A DNA stretch of 64,000 nucleotides from Paralvinella palmiformis (lineage: Eukaryota > Annelida > Polychaeta > Terebellida > Alvinellidae), in the NCBI GenBank assembly GCA_025642065.1, contig JAODUP010000031.1, forward strand, positions 693,501 through 757,500, read 5' to 3'. Numbering within the stretch: position 1 is the stretch's first letter; the number at the start of each line of letters is the position of its first letter. A program made the position numbers and the translations under genes. The notes beneath the pieces are model-generated. The model had not been told where the DNA came from, did not search any database, and worked only from the letters and a program-made list of their open reading frames with translations. Positions 1-11,776 of the stretch are shown in pieces.

Positions 1-39
1 TATTGAGATCGCAGCGCACCAAACGGCAAGAGTGGTTAA

Positions 40-165
40 CGATGATTGATTGATCTTTTACGGTCACTTTTGTGCACATGATAGGCTAAATTGGCCGAGC
101 GACCTTCAAAAGGTAACGACGCGAATTCAAAGATGAAACAACCTTCAGATATTCCCACGCCGAGA
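40..165 (-). mobile_element. SINE fragment, same family, head missing
   Basis: The plus-strand text TTACGGTCACTTTTGTGCAC, ATGATAGGCTAAATTGGCCG, AGCGACCTTCAAAAGGTAAC matches the body of the SINEs at 40.7 and 42.6 kb read on the minus strand. The tRNA-like head is absent or diverged beyond recognition. Confidence 0.65.
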
Positions 166-1601
166 GTCATCTGTTCGAAATATTTGACTGTTTTAATGGT
201 ATGTGTCTTCACCGAATTTATCAGTAGGCGGGAAAACACCCCCAAATAAATTGGTGGTTAAATATTTGAGGCGCCATCTACAGAGTAATATGCAAGACAT
301 TTTTAACAGTAACCGGTCATCCTGACTAAAGGGGATCTTCTTCGAATTGTACTGTCAACCGCCATCTTTGTACTGACCCGATATTCCACATTTAGGGCTT
401 TCTTATGGCGCCATATTCAGTCAGACTACATGGAAGCAAATATCTTTTAAAGTCTTCATAATGGAGGTACTGATGTGACACTTCCGGCTAGGCTCCAGTG
501 GGCGCTCGTTAATGATGCCGTTTCCCAATCAGATCCTTTTTTTGCCACCGGACCCCTTCCCCGGAGAACACCGAATTCCTAGAGCCGTTGATTATTGATT
601 GGAAATATTTACCGCGGACAATATCTGTAACATACACTGGATTGAAACGACCGACGCTCCACCTATCGGACTTTTGTTAAGCACCCATATCCGGTCGACT
701 ATCGTACACCTATGTTCCTTGGTCGCAGTCATCTTTCGGACTCGTCGTAATGGAAGCGTTGATGTGGTGTTTCCGGTCTTAACGCTGCACTAAGCTTTGG
801 GGACATACGCCACCGAAGCCTTTTCGTCACCGAGCCCATTGGCCAGCGAACACTCTGATCTCATTCACCACTAATGGCCAGGCCTGTTCGACACGCCCAT
901 ACACACACACATACGCGCACGCACGCACGCACGCACACAATTGTTGTAACGTACTTTGCGCTGAATTGAATTGTTTTCTGAATCAAACATAGGATTGTAG
1001 CTAGTTGAAAATAATTTTGAGAACATAACATCAATATTGCTGAGGTAGAAGCCGTAAAATTAATTATATTATGGAGATCAATTAACACGTGGTGCTACAA
1101 ACACGCTCTAAATATTTTGTCGGAGGGTATATTTATTTAGGATTGCGTAATCGAATCAACGTCGACGTCATGCGCATGCGCAAGTCTTACGCAATTTCAG
1201 CGTGCGCATGCGTATATCTAACGGAAATAAATTTTATTATGGCTGGATGCGAACACAGTTTTTGAACAGATAAATTAATCGATTTCTTGTGCTTAATGAT
1301 ATCGTATATGTGCCAAAAGTGTGCCAACTGGCTTCTAAACAAAAGCTGCCAAGTCGTTCGGGAAAATCGAAGTGTAACCTCGCCAAACGTGCTTGGGTAG
1401 CATATTGGCCCTGCTCAGAACAGGGCTATACATTCGCCAGTGTTAAGCGTGACAGCCTTTTGACTTTAAATCTATTTATCTAAGAACAACTGCTGTTCGC
1501 ATTCGAAATATGCATTGTTCTTTGGAAATCGTTGTCTTAAATATTTTATCCAGACAGATTCATATTTGACATCTTAAATAATCTGTGACGTTTCTATACA
1601 A

Positions 1602-1636
<35 letters not shown>

Positions 1637-1717
1637 CCAAACTAGCTATCTCGCTGTCTCTTATTCTATATAGCTCCTTTTCTCTATCTCCCGCTTTATA
1701 TTCATCCACCCATTTAA

Positions 1718-1759
<42 letters not shown>

Positions 1760-2088
1760 GTCTACCGCTTTAGACCGTAATAGAGAAGGGATATATTGCC
1801 AGGAAGATGTCAGTTTGGTTTTGTGGTTATAAGGATATTCTGTATTAACATTGACAGACTCCTACAACAATATTGTGTCTTAACCACGGTTTTGTTTCTA
1901 TATAAAGTCTCCTGTACTAAATCTTGGTTTATGTCAGGTCTCGGTCCAGGTTTTATTAAATGTCAGCTCATCTGTGACAACGTGTCTCATCTTTAAGAAC
2001 TCCTCATGCCTTAACTGCACCGAGTGTAGTATTGCTTATCAACATTGCTCACGTTTATATAAAAAAAATGTTTTAAACATTCGGCGTC

Positions 2089-2091
<3 letters not shown>

Positions 2092-2142
<51 letters not shown>
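2092..2142. repeat. (AT)n microsatellite
   Basis: About 25 uninterrupted AT units. Similar tracts lie at 1723-1757 and 2886-2925 in the same flank. Confidence 0.97.
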
Positions 2143-2146
<4 letters not shown>

Positions 2147-2883
2147 CCAAACAATACTATTAGGAACCGCACTACTGCTTAACAAACCGATACCTCACCA
2201 AACCTCAGCTACACCCAATTGACCTACGATTCCAGAATCCGGGAATATAAACTTCGCTGCATCCGAGCATTAATTGTCCTCTGGATCAGTATTAGAAAAC
2301 AGCGACTACTCCGGACTGGTAGAAGCACAACGAGACTAATTGATACCGATGTCCGGTAGGATAGCTCTTCTCCGGATCATGACTCCGTACAAAACATTGA
2401 TACTACGACAGTTATGACCCGTGAAACAAGAAAGTATTGAGAGACGACTAAAAGGACCATCAATAACCAGGAAACATAGAAGTCTCCAGAACAATAGACC
2501 GGCTTCTGATACATGTAGGCACTTCTCCGGGACACGGGGTGGTGGGGGAGGAAGTTTGTTACTAGTATCTTCATCTGTATATAAATTACGGGACAACAAC
2601 AACAATCATCTATATAGATGGGATGGGATTATTTAAAATAAAGAGTTAAAATTCATATCTTGTGTACACCGTTTAATTTGTGAGTTAGTGAGTGAGTGAG
2701 TGAGTCAGTCAGTCAGTAAGAGAGAGCGAGAGGGGGGAGTGTGTGTATGGGTGTGTTTGTGTGTGTGTAGCGCGACTTACCATGGAAACATTACACAAAC
2801 GCTGGTTCGAGTCTGATTGAATCCACAACCTGGATGTTTGCAGTTCAATGCTCTAACAGCTGTTATATTGGAGCACGTCGTCG

Positions 2884-2928
<45 letters not shown>

Positions 2929-4107
2929 AAACTTATTGTTGTTGTTGTTGTGGTAATATCAGTGTGTCGTCAATATGACAAAATAGTCATAATCAAGAAA
3001 GATAAGAAAATCAAGTTGTTTGTGGACATCAATACGATAGATAAACGTAATATCTTACACTTTCAATATTTCTTTGTTGTTGGAATTATTTCCCATCAGA
3101 CAGTGGTATTAGCCAAATAAGACTTGAAACACGCGCACCCACGCACACGCGCACACACACTCGTCACACACACGGTCGGAGATACTCTGGAATGCCGTCG
3201 GGCATTTCGTGTAATCGTCTCATTGTCTTCCCGTACATCTTATTTTCATTCGCAGCCTTCGCGACCAAGAGGTAGAATTTCTGGAGCGAACGAAGCATCT
3301 TTGGCCATGTGTTGCCCCACGGGATACCGGGCTGCTCGTCTCGTACAATACCGCACCGACCCATTGTTAGGTGATCGACGGAAAGTATGAACTCAGTATC
3401 TTTTTCCATGGCGACCATCTGCTAAATCACCCCCGTCCCTCCCTTGGTATCGAGCGAGACTCCACCATTCATCTTATAATCCATCATTTGTAGTCTGGTT
3501 GAGGCATTTTACTGTTTACGGTATCAAAGGATCGTATTTATTTATTTATTATTCATAATATTCTCAGACCGCGAACGGTTCATATGTCATCATACATAAC
3601 AAATGCGTCCCGTAAGTTTGATAGTCTGCTGAAAAACGCTGCCGGTGTCTTGAGCTTCCAGCTGTTAGGATTTAAGGACGAGCCATAAAAATGTCCAGTT
3701 ATCTTGCCCGGGAACGTCCGTCTTGTACGGTTGGCCAACAATCTGCGACGTTTATGTACCGAGTGTATTATAAACTTGTATAATAGATGGTGACCTCGGC
3801 AATATAATAACCGATACGTTGTGTGATGTGCTGTAAAAATAAGGCAAAACAAAACCGCATCGAATAATACCAACGATCTGCCATCAAACCGTTCTCAGAT
3901 TAGACAAACAAATATCAGTTATCTTCATCCACTAAGACGATCTATCCCGGTGTCAATAATTGTATCCGTTCTTCTATCAATGGTGTAAGAATGGTGTCTG
4001 AAGTGTTTCATGGTAAGGAATGTATGTTGTTCCTTATTACGATTGCGAGTTTACTGAAATCTGAACCACTCGATGGTTAATGTATAACAAGCAGATTAGT
4101 GTCAGCC

Positions 4108-4292
4108 TTATGATGATGTTGACTACGAACTGAGTGATGACGTTGACGACGGACTGAATGATGACGTTGACTACGGACTGAATGATGACGTTGACTACGG
4201 ACTGAGTGATGATGTTGCCTACGGACTGAGTGATGACGTTGACTACGGACTGAGTGAAGATGTTGCCTACGGACTGAGTGATGATGTTGATT
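4108..4292 (+). repeat. 24-bp minisatellite, about 7.5 copies
   Basis: The unit contains GATGACGTTGACTACGGACT followed by GAGT or GAAT, with variants GTTGCCTACGG and GTTGACGACGG. It translates on the minus strand as an RRQHHHSV-type repeat, which I treat as incidental. Confidence 0.92.
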
Positions 4293-4535
4293 TGTCATAA
4301 TATCTTCAGATGTTTAATAACGTAATCTATAATACGAATCTTAATCTTAAAGTTAGCAATTGGAGATGCATTAAGGCGAATAAAATCAAATATAAATATT
4401 TCTTTTCCCATTTAATAGGTAACCAACATGGTTAATCCGAATATCAGATGAAGCCGGGATATCGAAACATATCTTTTATTTGATTGTGCGTCGTTTAGAG
4501 CACAATATTAGCTCTGTATATTAGTAGCATTAGTA

Positions 4536-4796
4536 GACCGCCTCTATGGTCTCATGGGTAGAGTGTGGAACTATTTTCCAATGGACATGGTCATTCTGTG
4601 CGGGAGATCGGAGGTTCGAATCCCGACCGTGGTACTATAGTAGGAGGAGTTTTTCATCCAGCCAGGCAACTGGCAAGGTTTTCTCCACCGAATATGCCAT
4701 ATATTGTAAATTCAAAATTTATTTAGAATTAGTCCCGGTGGTGAAACTGTACCAGATGCGTCTCCCTCATTTGAAGTTGCCAGCGAAATAAAATAA
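4536..4796 (+). mobile_element. tRNA-like SINE, second family
   Basis: The head GACCGCCTCTATGGTCTCAT, GGGTAGAGTG carries a box A-like stretch, and GGAGGTTCGAATCCCGACCG contains a clean box B. The intervening part is slightly longer than in a tRNA. The body differs from the 42.6-kb family. The 3' end is taken at GAAATAAAATAA and is uncertain. Confidence 0.5.
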
Positions 4797-5782
4797 CTAC
4801 CATTTCGGCCATTATATTAATATATTATGTGATATACAAAGTTCAGATATAGTTTAGTGTAAAAGGTGTGTTTTTTTGGCATTTAATAATAATAATAATA
4901 ATATAGATATAATACTGTACTGTTATTATCATACAGCGCGTAGATCTAATTATTAAAAATGGTCATAGATCAAATATAATTCTATATATTCGTATTATCA
5001 GGATAACCGTGGCCATGTTGACCACGCGATCTACAGTGTATCAAACTCTTGATGGAAAATGATGTCCGCTGAACAGACGGTAGAAATATGTCTGACAAGG
5101 AGTAATATATCTTATTCCTGGACTGGATATATCTTTCAACCAAAAGCTATTTATTATCTCAGCCAGTTCTAGCATGTCATCTATATGTGTAAGTCTGTCG
5201 GGATTTACCTGGGAAGAAATTCCACTTAAACCTTCGTGATCAGAATTCACCCGATCCAGGCGTTCGGAGATACCACTACTGGTTTTATTCCATACTTGTA
5301 TCCTGTTCAGCAAATATATGTTTATATGTCTTATAACTGGACCTTGTATTTTAATATTTTACTTCAATCTTTTGAAGTAATGCGTTTAACACTTAATACC
5401 GACCCGTGTTATACTCCTTATACTGAAGTTGATACATGCATTTTATGTAAACGTATGATGTCAATAGATAATCGACTAAAAGGTTATTGTTTACAAGTAG
5501 ATAAGGATAATGTTAGATATATAAGATTATTTAATGGACTGATGATATATGATTTATTAAATTGAAGGTTCTGGGCGCCATCTGGTGACTAATTACTTTG
5601 ATGTTGTATTTACAATTTATGAAACTCTATGCCAGTACATTACCACACACATCCCTCGCGGACACACCTGCGCACGCGCGCGCACACACACGTCGTGGGG
5701 TCGAATCTTGGTGATATTTCATCTATAGACAACAGACTTCTGCCATGTCAGCTTATTACCCTAGAGAGTAACCTCTAGACGT

Positions 5783-6090
5783 TTGTTTCGTTCACTCTCG
5801 TTCAACCTTACTCACACTCGTTCACTCCTACTCACACTCGCTCACTCCTACTCACACTCGTTCACCCCTACTCACACTCGTTCACTCCTACTCGCGTTCG
5901 CTCACCCCTACTCACGCTCGCTCACTCTAACTCTCACACTTCTACCCGTGCTCGCTCGTTCTTACTCACTCTCTCGCTCTTACTCTCACTCTCTTACTCA
6001 TTCGCTCACTCTTGCTCACATTATCTCACTCCTAATCACGCTCGCTCGCTCACTCACTCTTAATCGCTCTCTAGCTCTTACTCACACTCA
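5783..6090. repeat. 20-bp minisatellite, degenerate towards the 3' side
   Basis: The unit CTCACTCCTACTCACACTCG repeats regularly from about 5800 to 5930 and then decays into CTCRCTC-type simple sequence. A long plus-strand serine/leucine/threonine frame here is a by-product. Confidence 0.9.
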
Positions 6091-6221
6091 ACTTATACCC
6101 ACTCAATCTCCAGATGTATGCCCGAGACACCAAACCCAACAACAAAAACGACCATTATGGCTACAGATATATAAATATGGCGTCTAAGGTGAGAATATTT
6201 ACACCGAACACTCTCGTATTA

Positions 6222-6322
6222 TAGATCATCATCACTCAGTTCGTAGCCAACATCATCACTCAGTCCGTAGTCAACATCATCATTCAGTTCGTAGCCAACA
6301 TTATCACTCAGTCAGTGCATGA
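6222..6322 (-). repeat. 24-bp minisatellite, inverted copy, about 4 units
   Basis: CATCATCACTCAGTTCGTAG, CCAACATCATCACTCAGTCC is the reverse complement of the 4.1-kb array unit. The two arrays face each other 1.9 kb apart. Confidence 0.9.
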
Positions 6323-6925
6323 TAAAGGTTTTCTGTCATACTTCAGACGACAATGAAGAAAAAAAAACCAAACTAACCCTTCTTAATGTGCAAGTTGTCA
6401 TCTGGGAAAATCGATATTACTCACAGGTCAATCAATCTGATTGTGATCGACCTTTGACATAGATAGTCCACCTTCTCTTATTAGCAGATGACTGGATGAT
6501 GGTCGTCTTAAGCTAAACACAATGCGTTTTGTGATCAGCTTTGTGTACGGTAGCTGGGTCAAACCCGATGTATGCGTTGTTAGTTATGACAGATGTTTGT
6601 TATGACAGATGTTTGTTATGACAGATGTATAGTATTAGTATAGAGTAAACATGGAAGTAATGTTAATTTTGGATAGGAAGATCATTTGAGGGTTTTGTAA
6701 AAGAAAAGTCGACAATCTGCGTCTGTTTTACTCTATGTCATATACAGGTAGTCTTTTCGATGTTTTATGATCATAGCACACAAACACACACACACACACA
6801 CATTGGTGTGAAAACACACAATGTTAGAACACACACTTCCTTCCTTCCTTCCTTAGCCTCATTACACATTTTAAGGTCACTTTTTCTATTTAGTTTCCCG
6901 TTTCCAAATCTTATTACAATTGCAG

Positions 6926-7140
6926 TGAGTGAGTGAGTAAGTAAGTGAGTGAGTTTTGTTTGGCGTCGGTGCCGATTACACCTGTGACATATGACAGAGG
7001 GGTTATTATCTTCGCAGATAACGTTAGGCCGAAGCCTTTTGTTGAAGGCGAAACATTCAGTTGACACGGGGATTCAATCAGATGACCTTCGTATCTGGAG
7101 TGCGGTACGCTATGGACTGCACCGCGGAAGTGTCCCACTT
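6926..7140 (-). mobile_element. tRNA-like SINE with (TCAC)n tail
   Basis: On the minus strand a tRNA-like head (GTGGGACACTTCCGCGGTGC, AGTCCATAGCGTACCGCACT) is followed by a box B-like GATTGAATCCCC. The body includes GCCTTCAACAAAAGGCTTCG, and the end is a (TCAC)n tail, seen on plus as GAGTGAGTGAGTAAGTAAG at 6926-6953. Confidence 0.5.
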
Positions 7141-8324
7141 TGATTAAAGTAAAATAATGTTTAATCCCGACTGACCAAGCGACCCGTCTGTTGTGTCCGG
7201 ATCAGATCAGTGACGTCAGATTTAAGAGCGATCCCGGATGTCTTTTGTTATCCAACATAATAACAAGAAGAGAGATGCAGAAAACTATACAGAAGAACTC
7301 AGAACATAAACATAATATATAACATATCGGTATGTTGTGGGAGGAAATGTATAGGGAGGGAGATTAGGGTAAAAAAGACAAAATGAACGTGCACGTTTTT
7401 GTTGTTTGTTCTTTTTAGGAGGGGGGGGGGGGCACAATTTCCCTAATTTCCATAACCATCGAGTTTTTATGTGTATACTTTTTAGGACGTTAGTGGGGGT
7501 GGGGGATAACACATACGTAATCTATCCCCATTCCTAACACTCCTAGGTTGTACAGACATAGAGCTATTTGGAACAAAGGCAATGTGATCGGATTAAACAA
7601 GTGGCCACTTTACACAGACACAAATCAATTGTTCCTCTATTCTTTTAACGTATGAATATTTCTGTATTAGGCGGATAGGTTTTCACACAATATATATGGT
7701 TCTTGACACGAGTCTCGCAAGAGGAATATGTGGCATATATCGGTTTATACCACTGATGAACAACGTCCTTGACTGCCACCAGAGGTTACCTTACACTTGA
7801 ATTACGACCGAAGTTTATCCATATATATATAATTTATCCAATGAAACATCCGTTAATTCGACGTTGTTGTGGGATGTTTTGTGTGTGTGCAATTGTCCTG
7901 TTTCTAGAGTCGTCTCATTGTTAAACATGTCATCTTTTATTCAACAATACATTATTTATTCCGCTATTTCTAAACGGCCATCTCCCATGGTTGGACGCAG
8001 CGATTATTTATTTACTGGTTGCATCTGTTTATTTTGGTGTTTTTCCCCAGCGTATTGCTTCCATAGCTGTGCCAAGGTTAAATATGCCACAATTTATTCC
8101 TTTTACACCTGTGGATTTTTCCCAAATGTCTATCGCCTCCACAGTTGTGCCAAGGTTGTGGTGTGATTCATACATATTGGATGATGTACTTCATGCGTGT
8201 CGGTGGAACAAGACCGAATACATATTTAATATTGCCGTTGGTACATACTTGCTACGTCACACACCACCAAACAAATCATCAATCGTGGTGTCCTGCAAAT
8301 AGTCCCATTATTGTTGGTAGGACA

Positions 8325-8482
8325 GTCCGACGGCGCAGTGCTTAGAGCAGGTTCTGGGTGCAAAACCGGCTCGTAGTGGTGTTCGTGGGAATTGTTTCAT
8401 TGTGGAGTCCGCTCTCTGTCGTGTTCCCTATGTGACCAGCTTAGCCTAGGCTAAATAACTCAACAACAACAACAACAACCTT
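8325..8482 (+). mobile_element. tRNA-like SINE with (AAC)n tail
   Basis: AGTCCGACGGCGCAGTGCTT, AGAGCAGGTTCTGGGTGC resembles a tRNA-type box A region, and AAAACCGGCTCG stands at the box B position but is decayed. The element ends in CAACAACAACAACAACAAC. The simple-repeat tail and tRNA-like head support a SINE. Confidence 0.45.
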
Positions 8483-9593
8483 CTTGGACTGCCAATTATT
8501 CAATTAGCCATTAGATCCTCCATATAGTGGAAACATTACATTTTGCACATACAAGGAATTCAAACATAAAAATATCAAAATTAAATAGAAGACAGTTATG
8601 TATATAGCCACTGAAGAAAAAAAGGTTTTTCTGAATGTGTTGCATAACCTGTTACCGTGTGGGTTATTATAAAAACAGTTAATGGGTATTCATCCTACTG
8701 GTCTTGTGATACCAGGTACCAATTCGGTAGAGAATACTGTTTGGTTATCATTAGTTCAGGTGATTTGTTGACATGCCGCAGGTTTTCATCTCTTCTGGGT
8801 AATGGTCACATCGTTCGAAATCGGCTTCTTACGAGTTTTACTTGTTAGGATTGATGTTAGTTCGGAATGGAATGAAATCAGCAGTGGTAAACTATGGTAC
8901 TAAAGAAGCACGACAGGACTATAGCAAAACCTGTACCCAACAACACCAGCCCAATAAATAAACCCGAGACCACCTAGAAGTGCTCCCTCCAATTCAGTAG
9001 TATTTATTTTGCTACATACACTGTGAACACCTATCTTAAAAGACCACCCATATTAAACTAGACTATCTCCTAACGATGGTGAACTCGGACAGATTTCATT
9101 TTGTTTTGTATTGGAGAAAACATTTCTCTGATTTATCGATGTTGCGTGTCCATTCACCATCTTATTACCACATAACTCTTGTAATATCAGATTCGACTCA
9201 AGTAGACTTTTACCGTCTTTTTATTCGTTCTTAATTTCTCCTGTCGCTCTCTTTCGGACTAAACAGAATTATCCGTATCTCGGCTGGTCTTTAGGGCCCG
9301 TCCCAGGTTATGGACGACGTGTTCTGTGACAAGGTTACCCAAATGGCACGTAAAAACCAGCCACCTCCATCGTTCTTTGGACTCGGTGTCATCGATGGCC
9401 GCTTTTATAACCAGTTTGGGGCGCATCAGCTCGGATTACACAGTGACCCGGCACCTCTTATCCGAGGATGGATTAATCCACCGAGAGACTGGCCAGTTAG
9501 ATAATCTAATGTCTAAGATCGATGGCCTTCTTCGATCTAAACCGAGTTCTCCTCGAGGATGTGTCGCCGACAGTTATCCTCTATTTTGGTGAC

Positions 9594-10399
9594 GAGAGTT
9601 CTCGTTGGTTACGATATGGTATCGACGGAACATGTACCAGCCAAGAGTTCTCGTATGGTTACGATATGGTATCGACGGAACATGTACCAGCCAAGAGTTC
9701 TCGTATGGTTACGATATGGTATCGACGGAACATGTACCAGCCAAGAGTTCTCGTATGGTTACGATATGGTATCGACGGAACATGTACCAGCCAAGAGTTC
9801 TCGTATGGTTACGATATGGTATCGACGGAACATGTACCAGCCAAGAGTTCTCGTATGGTTACGATATGGTATCGACGGAACATGTACCAGCCAAGAGTTC
9901 TCGTATGGTTACGATATGGTATCGACGGAACATGTACCAGCCAAGAGTTCTCGTATGGTTACGATATGGTATCGACGGAACATGTACCAGCCAAGAGTTC
10001 TCGTATGGTTACGATATGGTATCGACGGAACATGTACCAGCCAAGAGTTCTCGTATGGTTACGATATGGTATCGACGGAACATGTACCAGCCAAGAGTTC
10101 TCGTATGGTTACGATATGGTATCGACGGAACATGTACCAGCCAAGAGTTCTCGTATGGTTACGATATGGTATCGACGGAACATGTACCAGCCAAGAGTTC
10201 TCGTATGGTTACGATATGGTATCGACGGAACATGTACCAGCCAAGAGTTCTCGTATGGTTACGATATGGTATCGACGGAACATGTACCAGCCAAGAGTTC
10301 TCGTATGGTTACGATATGGTATCGACGGAACATGTACCAGCCAAGAGTTCTCGTATGGTTACGATATGGTATCGACGGAACATGTATGTACCAGCCAAC
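9594..10399 (+). repeat. 50-bp satellite, 16 near-identical copies
   Basis: The motif ACGATATGGTATCGACGGAA recurs at exact 50-bp intervals from 9611 to 10361, 16 times. Internal copies look identical; the first lacks one base (CTCGTTGG for CTCGTATGG) and the last has a 4-bp TGTA duplication before leaving the array. The unit has no stop in any forward frame, so three long overlapping open frames (300 to 324 codons) run through it. These are by-products of repetition rather than evidence of a protein. Confidence 0.97.
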
Positions 10400-10857
10400 A
10401 ATTACGTGCTCATTCAGTGGGTAACGCATGCATTACTTTATCTGGGAGTGGTGTGTGGTGAGAATAATAACCTTTCCATGTCCTATTGTGATCTATGCCA
10501 AACTTTAGAATCCGCCTTAGCGCGGCTTAATGGCGCCAAGTCATTATCCGAAGTGAATCAACAACATTCCGTCTGTTAGGCTCAAACTTCTGTTCAACGT
10601 GTTCTTTGTGGACAACCACGTTGATGATGTGAATTAGTGGCAATCGACATTCTTTAGACAAAGAAGGCGATTTTAGTTTATAGGTTACGAAGTGCTAATT
10701 TTTGCTGTTCGAATTGTAAACAAATTGAACAAATTATTCTCCCCAAATAACAAAACCGAGAAAGTGTGACTTACTACACTCTATCATGTTTTCTGCCATC
10801 TCCAACGTAAACGTCGCAGTTATGTGATTGTGCTGTTATTGTCCCAGGCATATGATG

Positions 10858-10985
10858 CGGATATTACTCCCAGGGAAATAAAATGACCGAGCTGAAGCCT
10901 TTTACTGACGGATGTAACATTCCACAAAAAAATGAGACTGTCAATTGATCCCATACTTGACTTGGTCATTTGTATTGATAACATA
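10858..10985 (-). mobile_element. possible diverged SINE body related to the 6.9-kb element
   Basis: GAGCTGAAGCCTTTTACTGA, CGGATGTAACATTCCAC and GTCAATTGATCCCATACTT loosely follow the body of the 6.93-7.14 kb element. Similarity is partial. Confidence 0.3.
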
Positions 10986-11470
10986 CTTGCGGTTATGGAG
11001 CAACGAAATAGATACTTTGATGTAAACGAGGTGCTTGAAAACCTATAAATATTTTCATATCCGAATTTTTATATCCCAAAAGGTGCCTTGATATGACCAG
11101 AAGCAGACGGTTTAATTTAGCGGAGATTCAACATCTAAGTAAAATCCGCTGTTTGACAGTCTCTGTCCCGAAGGGATGCCATCCTGTAATAGGGAAACGC
11201 TTCGTACATGTAATATATGTACATTATCTCGGCGAACAAGAATAAAACCATCTGTTAAAGTCTGATGTTGTAATCCGGCGGCTGACACTCCTCAGCGACG
11301 AACAGATTTACTTGCAGAATATCTCACCGGTCGTCTACATAAACGGCTACTAGGAACTGTGACCACACATCACACACCACTTCTAAATGACCGATAATGC
11401 TTTAGCGTCACTGATAAATTAAATACAAACAAACGTTGATCTGTAACATCTTTAAATATCTCGATATAGG

Positions 11471-11776
11471 GTGTATGAAGGGCCGATTGTTCTAAGGATT
11501 AAAACTCATGCTGGCACTCGTGCTTTTTCAGTTGCGGCCCCTACTCTTTGGATCTCACTCCCTGAACATGTTAAGTATTCAAAGAGCATTGTTTCATTCC
11601 GTCAACACCTGAAAACTCACCTTTTCAGACTTGCTTATCCGATCATTTGTGGATGAATTTTGTATCGTACCTCGACTAAGAGACTGCCCAGCCCCTGTAC
11701 TCGGTGCGACACTGGGCTAAATTCTTTTCGATGATATTGGCACTATAGAAATGTATTATTATTATTATTATTATGA
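11471..11776 (+). mobile_element. LINE 3' fragment with (ATT)n tail
   Basis: The frame at 11471-11656 reads TRAFSVAAPTLWISLPEHV, SFRQHLKTHLFRLAYP, the C-terminal end of a CR1/L2-type ORF2 protein. After the stop comes a short 3' region (GCGACACTGGGCTAAA, GGCACTATAGAAATG) ending in (ATT)n, typical of microsatellite-tailed LINEs. It is 5'-truncated. Confidence 0.8.

Noticed and set aside
4077..4298. Histidine/arginine repeat protein on the minus strand
   Set aside because: It is the translation of the 24-bp minisatellite; the period is divisible by 3, so the frame stays open without selection.
5783..6187. 134-codon serine/threonine/leucine-rich open frame
   Set aside because: It is the translation of a degenerate 20-bp minisatellite.
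9522..10579. Three overlapping 300-324-codon open frames on the plus strand
   Set aside because: They are the same 50-bp satellite read in three frames. The unit simply lacks stop codons, and there is no independent evidence of translation.
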